From positions 5,578,501 through 5,642,500 of the forward strand of contig NC_069367.1 in the NCBI RefSeq assembly GCF_021730395.1: a stretch of 64,000 bases of DNA, given 5' to 3'. The position numbers and the translations under genes are program-made. Shown in pieces: positions 1 through 11,090 of this stretch (position 1 is its first letter; each line of letters begins with the position of its first letter). The notes under the pieces are model-generated. The model searched no databases, was not told where the DNA came from, and saw only the letters and a program-made list of their open reading frames with translations. The stretch comes from Mercenaria mercenaria (Eukaryota > Mollusca > Bivalvia > Venerida > Veneridae).

Positions 1-470
1 GGTCAATAATCTAAATGTCAAAACTACTTTATACAGAATAAAGGCTAGAGGTACTGAATGTCCATTTCATATCAGTGACAGAAAACAGACACAAAAGTAA
101 GCATGACATGAGATGTTCATCAAATAACCATTTACTCATATCTAAAACCCTTTCAACCTGTTTGGCTAATTTCATACAGGTAGCATACCACCATCCAGAT
201 GCCTCCTGTGTATAGACAGTCTTGTTTGTGTGATATTTTGACACCAGACATCATCTTTATATTAGTTCCTACAAGGCTCGGGTAAATCAATAATTTATAT
301 CATGCTAGTAGGTGTATGCAAAGAACCTGTAATATATTTTCATTTTGAGACATGTTTGTTTTGAATCAAATTTTGGGGATTAGATCAGGTCTATTATAGA
401 TTTCATTAAATTTTAGAAAGGCTTCGCTGTATTTTAATTTTGTTTTATCTGTAAGTTATGTCAAAAGCAA
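1..470 (-). other. 3' flank of TRIM-like copy 1
   Basis: This stretch lies downstream of the copy 1 stop codon and matches the 3' flanks of copies 2, 3 and 4 at low but clear identity. Shared phrases include CATTTTGAGA near 343 and a conserved stretch just past the stop (about 440-475). It probably holds the 3' UTR and an old downstream spacer. I see no separate gene in it. Confidence 0.6.
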
Positions 471-2189
471 CTAGTTTATCTTCAAAACTTGCAGTCTACT
501 TTTCCCTTTGCATCTATTTGAAACTGCAAGTTTGGTTTTGTCTTCCGAAACACAAACATGAAATGGAAACTTCACTTCTAACTTATGTGATGATAGGATC
601 ACACCCGTAGGAGAAACCTGTACAATGGAATCGGTGTTTTTACAACAGACGAATACACAGTTCATTGGACCGACAGCAACACCCCTTGGACCCTGGATTC
701 TGCTGTCCCTGACGATGACTCTAGTGTTTGTTGTAACATCATATATATAGACTAAATTCTCGTCTCGGTCGCTGATAATCACTTTATCAAGTTCATTTAT
801 ATATGTGCATGATACTGCGTCATGACGATATAATTTGGAATGAAATGTCACACCGAAGTCTTTCACTTCTCCCGACAGTGACAGAATACGTGCTAATTTG
901 ATGTCATCGAAAGCTCCAACAACAAAATTATCGACGTCCTTTAAACAAACTGAATTGAATTTTCCACATACTTTATACGTTTTCATGTTTGTTATTTCAT
1001 TAGACTTACTGACATGTAGAAATTCTATTGTTTTGTTCCCACCTGTAATAGCTATCGTATCTTCAGATACAGCAACAACACCCAGTGGCTGGTATGATAA
1101 TTTATAACGAGCCATTTCATCCAGAAATTCGTTGAAAATCAGTAATGTTCGGTCCTTGATAACTATCCCGACTATTCGTTCATCAGGAAGAAAATCTACA
1201 CTATATAACATAGACTCACTTTCATCATCTTCAGACAGCTTAAGGTCAATGGAGTTGATAAATTCGAGATGTACAGGTCTATGTCCTCGGACTTCATCAA
1301 CTGTTACTTTATTTGTCTCTGTTTTCAGAGTTCCGAGTCTATCCTTGCCTTCTAGAATTTCTTTAATTGTCAAAATTTCATTCAACTTGAACGATATGTC
1401 AGCAGTTTCAAGCTGATCACATTCATGCTCAACTTCTTTCTGTGCGAGTTTGACCTGCTGTTGTATTTCATGCTCAGCTATGAATTTTTGTACAATTGTA
1501 CCATGGAGACTTACTTCATCTAGAAACTTCAAGGATGTCTGGAACCGTTTAGCCAGGCCGTCACATTTGGAAATTTTCTCTTTTCCTTTATCCAACTGAA
1601 GCTTCATGAATGTAGCGCTATCTTTCTCGACGTCTTGCAACAGGTCATCGAACCTTTTATTCATCTGAGCTCTTATATTGTTGATCTTTTCTGGCAGATT
1701 TTTTACACTGTCACGTAACGATATCTCGGACGAATTCCAATGCATTACAGCGGAATCGCATAACTCTTTTGCACCAACCAGACGTGATCGTATTTCCATA
1801 CTGGTTTCTTCGGAAACACCTGCGACGTTGTGTATTTCCACTACACTGTCACATGCCCGATGATTAATTATGGCACATGTACTGCAACAAAACATATCGT
1901 GATCTTTACATAGAAACTCGAATAATTTTCCGTGTGTTTCACACTGGGTCAATCCTTTCATATCGAATTTAACTGGTTTTGTCGTAATTTCACTTGCCTT
2001 CGCCATCTTGTGATCTTTCATAATATCAAAAACTTTATGAACGTCCGCGCACTGTTTACATTGAAAATTGTCACAGTCATAACAAAACACTGTAGCAACT
2101 GTCATTTTATCCTTTCGTGTACATGGTAAACAGAGCTCTTCTCTAACTCGTCCAGGAACCTGGACATTTTCTTCCAGCATTTCAGCCAT
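471..2189 (-). CDS. RING-less TRIM-like protein, B-box/coiled-coil/beta-propeller (copy 1)
   Basis: This is an intact single-exon gene of 572 codons. B-box 1 ligands are C20, C23, C36, C39, C44, C47, H51 and H60. B-box 2 runs from about residue 83 to 113 with C83, H86, C94, H97, C102, C105 and H110. A long charged helical region at about 130-290 should form a coiled coil. From about 320 to the end is an NHL-like six-bladed propeller, with blade motifs such as VDFLPDERIV and GVAVGPMNCVFV. No RING precedes the first B-box, so autonomous E3 ligase activity is not expected. TRIM relatives act as multimeric cytoplasmic scaffolds in ubiquitin signalling, RNA binding or innate immunity; the role here is unknown. 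The start matches the starts of copies 3 and 4. Its coding sequence is closest to copy 4. Confidence 0.88.
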   Translation of the reverse strand: MAEMLEENVQVPGRVREELCLPCTRKDKMTVATVFCYDCDNFQCKQCADVHKVFDIMKDHKMAKASEITTKPVKFDMKGLTQCETHGKLFEFLCKDHDMFCCSTCAIINHRACDSVVEIHNVAGVSEETSMEIRSRLVGAKELCDSAVMHWNSSEISLRDSVKNLPEKINNIRAQMNKRFDDLLQDVEKDSATFMKLQLDKGKEKISKCDGLAKRFQTSLKFLDEVSLHGTIVQKFIAEHEIQQQVKLAQKEVEHECDQLETADISFKLNEILTIKEILEGKDRLGTLKTETNKVTVDEVRGHRPVHLEFINSIDLKLSEDDESESMLYSVDFLPDERIVGIVIKDRTLLIFNEFLDEMARYKLSYQPLGVVAVSEDTIAITGGNKTIEFLHVSKSNEITNMKTYKVCGKFNSVCLKDVDNFVVGAFDDIKLARILSLSGEVKDFGVTFHSKLYRHDAVSCTYINELDKVIISDRDENLVYIYDVTTNTRVIVRDSRIQGPRGVAVGPMNCVFVCCKNTDSIVQVSPTGVILSSHKLEVKFPFHVCVSEDKTKLAVSNRCKGKSRLQVLKIN

Positions 2190-2895
2190 TTTAGACTGAT
2201 ATTCTGTAATTCACTAACCGATTTATAGCCGTTCACGTGATTTTTTAAATATAGTTCATGTATTAGGTATCTTTCTTATGTATCAAGATAAAATACTTTG
2301 GGTTCAAATTCTACAGATAAAGAGACATATCAATATCTACATGATGACGAACGTGTGCTAAATTTAACATCAACTCAGCCTTTTAAAATAAACTGCAGAA
2401 GTGACAGTTGAGCTGATTAAAACAGTTGAGGTAATGTCTGAATAAAAGAAAACGCAAGAAGAACATAAAGAACAGTTTTTAGTTTTATGAAAACATTAAA
2501 AAAATGTTGTTTTTTCCCATTTATTACGAAAATACGACATAACAAAAATAATAAAATTTGTAAAAAGTATCCCTTGGAAGCAAAAAAAATGGTACTTCTG
2601 CCTATAAGGTTCTTGCATCCTGAGGGCGACATGTCGATGTTAGTACATACTACTAGACTTAATTTCTTGAACTTGAAACTTACATAGAATGTTTACGGCC
2701 ACAAGATCTCGGTCAAGGTCGATAATGGGCAAGATTGCTCACATAACACTACACTTGTTGCTGCTGTTACATTGTAAACATTTTAGCAGATATATTTCTA
2801 GAGCATGTTTGTCTTTAAAAAATCAGAACTTTGTCATTTTGTATCAACGATGACGTTACGTTCTTTTTTATTGTTACGGTCTGACATGTAATGCA
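2190..2895 (-). other. 5' flank of TRIM-like copy 1, carrying two empty insertion sites
   Basis: The region is colinear with the 5' flank of copy 3. At about 2286-2295 copy 3 has an 838-bp Tc1-like insertion that is absent here, and at TA 2432-2433 copy 3 has a 2.1-kb TA-flanked element that is absent here. This flank therefore preserves the pre-insertion state. Promoter elements are not obvious. Confidence 0.65.
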
Positions 2896-4399
2896 CAGTG
2901 TGTGGAAACACGTGACTTAAAAAGGTAGCTTACACGGAAAAATGGCCGATAATTTCTCCGATTCGTCAGGAATATCCAGGTATTTCTATTGATAAACCTT
3001 TGTTTTAGATGTTCTAATATATCCTATCATATGCGCCGTACCTTCCGATTTCCTCCGGTACCCATACTTTGTTCCATTCACCTATATTTGCCGAGAACAC
3101 TCGGGAAGTTTGATTACATTCGCAGTTCTTGGGATGACGGTATCCACGGACTGACACAATTGTGTCCAAGTATACTAATAACTGAAGTAAATGACAGTAC
3201 AATAACATATAACGTTAACCAAGTACCCAGTCCATCATAAACATGTAACGAACTGGCAAAAAGCAAAGCTGCCAAAAAGAGAATTTTGAAATCTACGAAA
3301 TGACGCTGAACACCTAAACAGTCTTCAAAGGCGCTGTGCACGTGCATGAACAACTATTCTATTTTATATCATAGAAATACTACAGTTGCCGCGAGATTTC
3401 TGTATTTACGCACACTATATGATTGTTCTTCGTTATAAATAATAATGTGGCGTCTCATCTTTAATACGTAACCGTTGTTTAACGTACCGATGCTAGATAA
3501 TGTTTCTTTGGATATCACAAAGATGCAGGCTAAGTCTGTGGGTAGATTATAGCACAAAATATTATTGTATTGTTTAGACACAACAGAGAATATTGGCAAG
3601 AAACTCTGATTTACTGACTCGGCCATAGCTAGCTGTGTAAAAGAGTTTACTGGAAAACATTTGAATACACAACACTATTTATTATATAAAGTGAATTTAC
3701 TTTGCATTCGAGTTGTGAATAATGAAACTGATTTGTTAGCTTTATTTTCTCTTGCAGGGGAGTTCCTTTCCCGAAATAGATGTGTTGGCACATTATCTAG
3801 GATTTCAGTGACATGCTCCCCCGGAAAATTGTTTGGCATTCATACGCCCTGTGCTACATTCTGGGCACATCTGAGCACCTCTTCAGCAACATATTATTAT
3901 TGTCAATATACTTTTATACATTTATTTTGACTTTTTTCCAGTATTTGAAATTGTGCCAGATGCCGGTACTGACCTATTTCACTCACAGTTTCCCGTAGAA
4001 CGACTTAGAGACACTAAGAAATAACAATGCAAAATAGGCAGAACTGACCTGGGTTTTTGTCCCTTTTAACTCAGCGACCATTTCCACAACTCTGTTATAT
4101 TTGAAATTACATCTTGGGCCACACGTTTGAAAAACAAGAGTTTGATTTCCCACACTTAAAAATACTACACCATGCACAAAATCGTTCCAACAATTATCTT
4201 GACTTTTAGCTATTCAAATTTCACCATGGGGTTCAGTTTCGAGTAGTTATAAATATTTATTAAGCGTTTCTAACAAACGCTACAATATGTTATTCGCATT
4301 CAACAATATTCGGTAACTATGTCTGATAAAGAGGGGAAAAGGTAAATTTCATTTCTGCTACATTTATAAATTCGTAAATATCAGGCTTTGGGTCAGAAA

Positions 4400-5960
4400 A
4401 ATTCTGCAATTCCGTGAAGCGAAAACATTGATGACGTGGTCTACATTAATGCAAACATCCTTGCAAATGTGTATCAGAGCTAGTAAAACATTCTGTCACT
4501 CGCCATTGTTGAATGAAGGTAGTTTTTGAATGCGTTTCATTGCACTGAATGAGCGTTCTCAAAATGCAGATGTTGGAGGCATGGTCAGAAGTACAGACAG
4601 AATAGTGTTTACACAAGAATACAAGACCTTGCTGGGAGGTATTAGAGTGGTCTAAAGTCTGTGGTTTCTGATTGGCAATATTCCAGTTTAGTTTCTACTT
4701 TGGAACCTCATTTTCAAATATCTGAAATGTGCCGTGAAGAGCTGGTCCATATGCGGTGTGAAAAGGCACTGGCACTTCTGACTGGTTTTCAATAGATTTT
4801 CGGCGGCAAAACGAGCTTCAATTTGTAGAATGCGAATTGCCATTTCTAGACAAAATGGTCGACACAAACTTTGTATACCGTTAACTGCCAGTAATCCAAG
4901 ACAGATTCTGCATCATGGTTGTCTCTATGCATTTGCCTTCCAACACGCACTGGTCTAGATGTTTAATGCCGAAGTCTCTAATCATACGCATTGCCTTTTT
5001 GTATCGGGCAAGTCACACTGCAGAGTCATTCCGCTCATTCGAGAGTACTTGTATCTTTGTCTCTGTAACGGCATTTAGTAAGTCAATATTTTCCTTCAGC
5101 AAAATGCTCGTCAGCGCTACGATGATACTCAACACCACTGAAATGATAAAGTCAAATTTAAGAAATGCAGCAAGACATTGGCCTGCCTTCTCATCTTCAT
5201 CTTTTGCAGTGTTTCCTGAGCACGGATTTCCATGCACACCACCGTATGCGCATGTCTCTAAATTATTTTTGTACTTGTAGCATGAGTAAATGTTGAGTTC
5301 TGCTCAACCCTGTGCTAGAGGTCGTGGTCGGTAGAATGCATTTCAACTACCGTCCATGAACAGGCTCAATCAAACCAAGCCTGGAACATGTTTGTTTTTG
5401 TCGTGTTGGGCGACCTGTGGAGTTTCCACTTTTTCTATTTTATCACTGTAAACGTGCTCTTAAATATGCAGAAGGCTCGACTTGACCACAGAGATTCAGA
5501 AAGGGTTCGCATTCTAGTGCGTTGCTCCATTTCCTCCCTTGGAACGGTGTCCCTTGCCAGTTCTTAGGTAAAAGCTACCGATCGTTAAGCTGAGTAATCG
5601 AACTGTACAGTTGCCATCTGGGATTTTAGAGATGTGTGCAAAGGCTAATTCAAACAATAAGCTTTGCAAGGTACATCATTTGCATGTGGGGATCGTTCTT
5701 TTATAAGCGTTTGCACACCACGGTATTCTTATGTTAAATGCCCCATCATAGCACTGCGCTCTTAACTTTAAAATACCTAGATCAGCTTCTTGCAAGAAAT
5801 CCAAGATATCATCAATAGACTTAATCCTAATGCATAGTGAGAGTTGTTTCTTGGTTGATTTGTCAGTTGCTTCGTCAACAATGGTGGCAATGAAAGGAGC
5901 ATTTATACGGCCCGCTTACAATTTTTCTCTTATTTGAGATGTGTTTTTTTTTTAAATTAT
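4400..5960 (-). pseudogene. Broken hAT transposase (ZMYM/P52rIPK-like branch)
   Basis: Three blocks read in minus-strand order. Near 5920-5720 a frame reads FIATIVDEATDKST, then QLSLCIR, then CYDGAFN; these match the hAT DE-x-TD and YDGA motifs that carry two of the catalytic aspartates. At 5013-5237 lies the helical insertion-domain stretch containing LLKENIDLLNAV. Near 4590-4500 is the C-terminal dimerisation motif, read as PPTSAF, a stop, then ERSFSAMKRI, where the usual cysteine codon has become a stop. Other breaks and a repeat insertion separate the blocks, so no functional enzyme is expected. The assignment rests on motif recognition and was not searched. Confidence 0.72.
5283..5455 (+). 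repeat. Dispersed repeat, family R1, copy inside the hAT element
   Basis: The core CCATGAACAGGCTCAATCAA, preceded by a TGTTGA...CTGCTCAA segment and followed by a GTCGTGTTGGGCGACC-like segment and a TTCCAC...TATTTT tail, recurs at 7868-8045. It is also in inverse orientation at about 34145-34235, with partial copies near 7349-7420 and 16055-16120. Its position shows that it inserted into the hAT transposase. Confidence 0.7.
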
Positions 5961-7353
5961 ACTGTGCATTGCCCAAGTGCTATCTTAAAATATCACCATT
6001 CTGCACAAATTATTATGCGCCGTACACACTGCAGTAACCTTTATTATTTTCCCTAGTATGTGTCTATTTCTTTGTACTGAATTCTTTGTTGAATCAGATA
6101 TTTTCTTGTTGATCGAATATTTTTTCCCGTCTTGATAGTCGCATAATTTCCCTCTAGGACCGACGCATCGTGGTGACAGGATTGTTTATAACGTCTTTTG
6201 TGCCAGATGGAAAAATTCTTCGAATCTGTCACTGATAGCTCTAATATGGAGGTCTTCTTCCTTCTGCCAATGCGCCAAAGCAAATAGCACATTTACATCG
6301 TCTTTTGCGTCACTTGTACCCGGAAAGTCATTTTGCATTGAATGTTCGCTGTTCATCATCAAACATTCTGAAAACATGATTTTCATAAAACGTTACAGAA
6401 ACTAGGAAATATATGTAACACCCATCATCCCCTACAACCTTTTATTGCATTTTTGGCATTTTCGACTGTTTTCATATTTGAAGAAAACGTTTAGGCACGT
6501 GTCTAAAGTGGAAGTAGGAAGCTACGTCAGTATCTTCGAGACGTCATATAACAAAATGTTATTTAATTTCGTAGCGTCATCAAATGTTACCGTTGATAAT
6601 TCTCTAAATACTGCATTTATGTAATAAAATTGGGTAAAATGTAGTCAACCTATAAAGACGTTCTAAAAAATATTTTTATTTTCATTTGCATGTTCTTTCA
6701 TGAACATTCAGAATTAAATTATGCGGACAAATATAGAGCATATGTCTGCTTTAATATAGTGCCGTACATGCATGAACTTTGGTAGATTCTGTTTTTCAAA
6801 ATATGCGATTTTATCCTTTGACACAAAAATATGTATAAACACGTTTAAATGCAGAAGTCTCGTGGCAACATAAGTATTTCTATAGTATGATATTGAATCA
6901 TTGACCTTGTATTTGTACAGCGCTCTTGAAGACTGTATACGTGTTCAGCGCCATTTCGTAGATTTCGACATTCTGTTTTAGGCAGCTTTGTTTTCTGCCA
7001 GTTCGTTACTTGTTTACTATGGCCTTGATATTTGGCTTTTCATGTGATTTTACTGACATTTACTTCAGTAATAAGTATCGTTTTTGGACAAAACTGTGTC
7101 GGTCCGTGGATACCGTCATCCCAAAAACTGTACTCAAACTTCCCGAGTGTTCTCGGAAAATATAGGTGAATGGAACAGAGTATAGGTACTGCAGGAAATC
7201 GGAAGGTAAGGGGCATTCGGTAGGATATATTAGAACATCTTAAACAAAATTTATCAATTATAGAAATGCCTTGACTTTCCTGACGAATCGGAGAAATTAT
7301 CTTCCATTTTTCCGTGTAAGCTGCCTTTTTAAGTCACGTGATTCCCCACACTG

Positions 7354-7867
7354 AAACCAGACCTGCAACATTTTCATTTTTGTCGTGTTTGGCAGCCTGT
7401 GGGTTTCCAGATTTTTATTTTATTATCACAGTAGCGTTGTTTTTGCCGGTCGGTGGCCGTAAAATGTCTCCCCGTACCTTCAACCAGGGCTGTTATATTT
7501 TGACCTCTTTCGATCGTTCAGCATAACATTTATGTTGTGTTAGTGTACTGTTTAATTTTTCAGCTTGAACATTTCGGATCGGGTGGTTCCAATACTCCCG
7601 CTTGAAAAGCTTTGGGTATTGTTTAATTACCCCCTTGGATATGATGCCTGCTTTTTAATTTTGTCTTTTGGCAGTTTCTGTGATATGCAGGCTCCATAAC
7701 CACTGTCACCCCTCTAAATTCCAGTTTATTTTAACTTAGTTCTGCCCATTGTTTTCTAGTTTAGGGACCATACGCCGCTTTTAATGGAATTGCACTCGGT
7801 GCATCATTGAAGGTTTCATGTGCAACGCCATATGAATACATCTGCGGATGTCTCTATATCATATTCT
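7354..7867. other. Spacer with a partial R1 repeat
   Basis: Immediately right of the hAT end, 7354-7420 resembles the right part of repeat R1 (CCTGCAACATTTTC and GTCGTGTTTGGCAGCC). The rest shows no coding frame or other recognisable element. Confidence 0.5.
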
Positions 7868-8045
7868 GGTATTTATAACATGTATAAATGTTGATTTCTG
7901 CTCAAACCGAGGCTACAGGGCGTGGACGGTAGCTTGCATTCCCACTGCCATCCATGAACAGGCTCAATCAAACCGAGCTTGCAACATTTTAACTCATGCC
8001 ATGTTGGACGAACTGTGGGTTTTCACTTTTTATTTTCATAGGGTT
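7868..8045 (+). repeat. Dispersed repeat R1, second full copy
   Basis: It matches 5283-5455 along its length, including TGCTCAAACCGAGGC, the CCATGAACAGGCTCAATCAA core and the TTTTCACTTTTTATTTTCAT tail. No terminal inverted repeats or target duplication were resolved, so the class is unknown. Confidence 0.7.
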
Positions 8046-8344
8046 TTGTAAGATGATAAACAGTTTGAAACTATAGAGGATATTACAAATAAACCTTCTT
8101 TGGAGCAAATTATGTTAGAAGACCACTCTAGAACCTCTTGCTACTCATTGATCGTTTCCGGGCACACTTTTTAAAACCAACCAATGGCGAGGTCTCATTC
8201 TTAGACTGGTCTCCAAACTGAAAGTTTAATCGAGGAGCATGATTTTGCTTCACTGAACACCAGTCAAAACAACTGAAATGGTTGGATATTTTAAGAAAAT
8301 TTTATGTAGTTAAAAGTAATTGTTTTTATAACTATAAATATTTC

Positions 8345-8830
8345 TTCAAGTTTAAAACCTTATTAGAATAGTTCTAACTTTGTTTCCTGTATGAACACTG
8401 TAATACTATTATTTTATTCTTTGTTTTAAAACATTTGTGCTATTTTGTGTTTTATTAGCACTTATCAGTAGTATATATCTTCTGAATATTTGAGTAATAA
8501 CTATTGTGAAATAAGTCATATTCGTTGTGGACTATTTTTGTGGATTTTGTGGTGGTCTCATTCCACGAAATCTAATCCTGAATAGTTAGTAAATTGCCCG
8601 TTCATGTAACTGTCATATGTTGAAATCCACAAATATTTATCCTGTAAAAGCCGTTTTGGCAGAACCCCACAAAGTTCTATTCCCACGAAAACAAATGTTT
8701 TCACTGTATTTTAAAGTGAGTACACACAGTAGGTATTTCTCTAGAAGTTCGTGCCCTCACGGTTGACGGCTTAATTTTAGAATATGTGTATGTCTAGTCA
8801 GAGTAAATATTACCATTAAAGAAATAATAC
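8345..8830. repeat. Paralogous spacer block, matching 51455-51915
   Basis: A long diverged match to 51455-51915 in the same orientation includes TCATATGTTGAAATCCACAA, TTTCACTGTATTTTAAAGTG and AATATGTGTATGTCTAGTCA. It places the spacer between copies 1 and 2 in the same duplicated unit as the spacer between copies 3 and 4. It contains no gene. Confidence 0.75.
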
Positions 8831-8939
8831 CTACCGGCTTCTTTGTTCCGATGAGGTCTATAAACACCTTATAGACCGCGTATGAGGTCTATAAGAATTT
8901 CCAGACCTGTCCTATTTCTACTGTCTACACAAAAAATCT

Positions 8940-9018
8940 CAAGTGCCTGTAGTGGGAATGGAACCCGAGTCGCTCGGATGCTAGTCCAGTGCTTTAACCA
9001 CTGAGCTAAATTGTCGAC
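8940..9018 (-). repeat. tRNA-derived SINE head, decayed
   Basis: On the minus strand the stretch carries an RNA polymerase III A box (TTAGCTCAGTGG) and a B box (GGTTCCATTCC), spaced as in a tRNA. The stems are poor, so it is not a functional tRNA. Surrounding sequence repeats the phrase GAGGTCTATAA as short hairpins at 8850-8900. This is probably an old SINE fragment absent from the paralogous spacer near 51.9 kb. Confidence 0.5.
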
Positions 9019-10198
9019 ACACCTACGCATTTGCCAGAGATTAAATTTAAATTTATGCGTAAGCGACCGAAACAATGCAGTAGAATCATGAGAAGACCGT
9101 GAATGACATTTTAGGTGAACGCGTGATTGACTCCGTGAATATAGTATCAACTGTTTCAAAAAAGTACGTTTTATGTGAAACAATTTCGACCAGTTTTACA
9201 TATCTTGAACATTGATCTAAACATGACTGTACTGTAAAATTTTATCATTCAATTCTAAGTTGTCAGAAAGTTAATACGGGCATACTCTTCTGTCAGAGTG
9301 GAGAATTCTTCATGAAGCAGGACATTTTATTTTACATTAAAAAATATTGACAGTGATATAATTGCGAACACTACAAACTACACAAATTTCCTCCAAGTTA
9401 ATTAATAGTGTGCTAATGAAAATTGTGACGACTTTCTGTACAATTAACGTGGAACATAACTAACGAAGTTGTATTTTTGAAATTAACCCAGTTAAGTTAT
9501 CGTGATACATTCCGAGCGTGTCTGAAATAAGACTGACAGTTTAAACATATTTAAAGGCAGTTTTTAAGTAATTGTAATTGGTGGGAAACTGGTTAAAGTA
9601 CATTTCTTGTTTTCTGAAAAATGTTCTAAATTTGCTGAATGTTGTTAATTCAAATAGAACTAACAGTTCACATTTTTATGCCTTTAAATATAATTAGATA
9701 TTTTGCGATGTACAAGGTATGATTGATTCTATACTTGTATCGACATCCACGAGTATATGACAACTTCTACACGTGAATCAGGTGTGGAAAACAAAACGAC
9801 ATTAAACTATATAATGTTTATTCAAATCGTTGCCATGTCAATCAAAACGAAGGCCTCTAACTACAAATTTCTTAATTAATACTCTTAATTAGTTGTACTC
9901 ATTACTTTCATTGTCTAGAAAACTGAAGCTTTTTATATCTTCTCGATGCTGTCCGCGCAGTTTTTAGCAAATTTCGCTGTGTCTTCTTAGCGTGTGCCAA
10001 ATCAGGGTATATTATGATACGCATTTCTTGTGATACTGTAATGATAAATCTATGTCAATTCTTTTTTATACGGCAATGTATATTTAAGTGTCAAATTAAA
10101 GAGCTAAATAAACTTTTTTAAAAATAATTATGAAAAAAAAATCATAAAATACCATTCGTGTCAAATTCTGACTGATTGACTAGACACACATTGATAAT

Positions 10199-10201
<3 letters not shown>
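9019..10201. other. AT-rich spacer, nothing recognised
   Basis: No frame with coding character, RNA gene or clear repeat was found. It is absent from the matching place in the copy 3-4 spacer, so it is probably inserted or unit-specific DNA. Confidence 0.5.

Positions 10202-10248
<47 letters not shown>
10202..10248. repeat. (AG)n microsatellite
   Basis: An uninterrupted AG dinucleotide run of about 23 repeats. Confidence 0.98.
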
Positions 10249-10250
<2 letters not shown>

Positions 10251-10508
10251 ATTTCCCAAATGTGCACGGATTTTTCATGCAATATAAAATGTCATGTTCT
10301 AATTGCTGACAAATATATTTACAGGTTCGTAGCATGTTGCGCATTATGTTATATCAATAGTATCAAAAATTGTGACACATATTGTCTTGTTCTTTCTTCT
10401 AACTATCTTTTTATCATACATACATATTACAAAATTTTTCTTCAAATCCGGAACCAATCTGGACTATGTAAAACAAAGAAGCATGTAGGTAAGTCAGTTA
10501 TCATTCTC

Positions 10509-10624
10509 GGAATAGGTCTGCATTGTGTTTATAGACCTGTGAGGAGATTTGAAAACCTCGCTCGCTACGCTCGCTCGGTTCACAAATCCCTCACAGGTCT
10601 ATAAACACAATGCAGACCTATTCC
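10509..10624. repeat. Perfect 36-bp inverted repeat with 44-nt loop
   Basis: The arms at 10509-10544 and 10589-10624 are exact reverse complements. The arm reads GGAATAGGTCTGCATTGTGT and continues through ATAGACCTGTGAGG. The loop contains CTCGCTCGCTACGCTCGC. Zero mismatches implies a young foldback insertion or ongoing arm correction. Transcribed, it would form a strong hairpin. Confidence 0.9.
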
Positions 10625-10677
10625 TCGAACAATAACTATTACATATATCCGAGTTTGTATAGATTCTACTTGTATAG

Positions 10678-11082
10678 TCAATCTGACTTAAGTACTTGAT
10701 CTTCTAAACGAAGATCTGAAAACGACCCATTCACATTCGTCTTCTGTATATTTTGGATTTCCAGTATTGCTATTTTTATTTTATCCAATCAGACGACTTG
10801 TTCGAATGTCAGAGAGTAAGAAAAATGTGCAATCATTCCAGGGCTCGAACCCGGGACCCCTCGCTTACAAAGCAAGTGGCCTACCGACTGAGCTAACCGG
10901 CTATCTGATACATTATGATATAAGAATTGTAAATATCAAAAGTCAAGGCTACAGGTAGATTTGCAAGATGTTGTAAGTTAGGCTCTGATTGGTTAGCGAA
11001 AGGGTCGTCAGAACGAGGCAATGAATAGGTCGTTCTCAGATCCTATGCGTAGCGTTATAGGATATGTACTTTAGTCAGATTG
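10678..11082. mobile_element. MITE with 9-bp target duplication, enclosing a tRNA-like sequence
   Basis: The terminal inverted repeats begin TCAATCTGACTTAAGTAC at the left and, reverse-complemented, CAATCTGACTAAAGTAC at the right. Each end continues into a short internal hairpin and an AACGACC(C/T)ATTCA segment. CTTGTATAG flanks the element at 10669-10677 and 11083-11091. The paralogous spacer near 51930 has a single ACTTGTAG, the empty site. An 8-9-bp duplication suits a hAT-driven MITE. Confidence 0.72.
10831..10902 (-). pseudogene. Degraded tRNA-Thr(UGU)-like sequence
   Basis: The 72-nt span on the minus strand has A box TTAGCTCAGTCGG, a five-pair anticodon stem CTTGC/GCGAG around a loop with anticodon TGT, and a T arm with loop TTCGAGC closed by five pairs. 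The acceptor stem does not pair (AGCCGGT against AATGATT) and the D stem is damaged, so it should not make a charged tRNA. Both internal promoter boxes are intact, so transcription by RNA polymerase III remains possible. It lies inside the MITE at 10678-11082 and may be a captured tRNA or a SINE head. Confidence 0.7.
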
Positions 11083-11090
11083 CTTGTATA

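Larger units (their letters stand above)
2896..7353 (-). mobile_element. hAT-superfamily DNA transposon with about 440-bp terminal inverted repeats
   Basis: The ends, about 2896-3338 and 6917-7353, are inverted copies of each other. Both begin CAGTGTG and share ACACGTGACTTAAAAAGG or a close variant. Between them is a decayed minus-strand hAT transposase. No matching 8-bp target duplication is visible: the flanks read gtaatgca and aaaccaga. The right flank may have been altered by the dispersed repeat that follows. The long ends and decayed gene suggest an old copy no longer able to move by itself. A dispersed repeat interrupts the transposase at about 5283-5455. Confidence 0.75.

Noticed and set aside
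10831-10902. Functional tRNA-Thr gene
   Set aside because: The acceptor stem does not pair and the D stem is damaged; it also sits inside a MITE.
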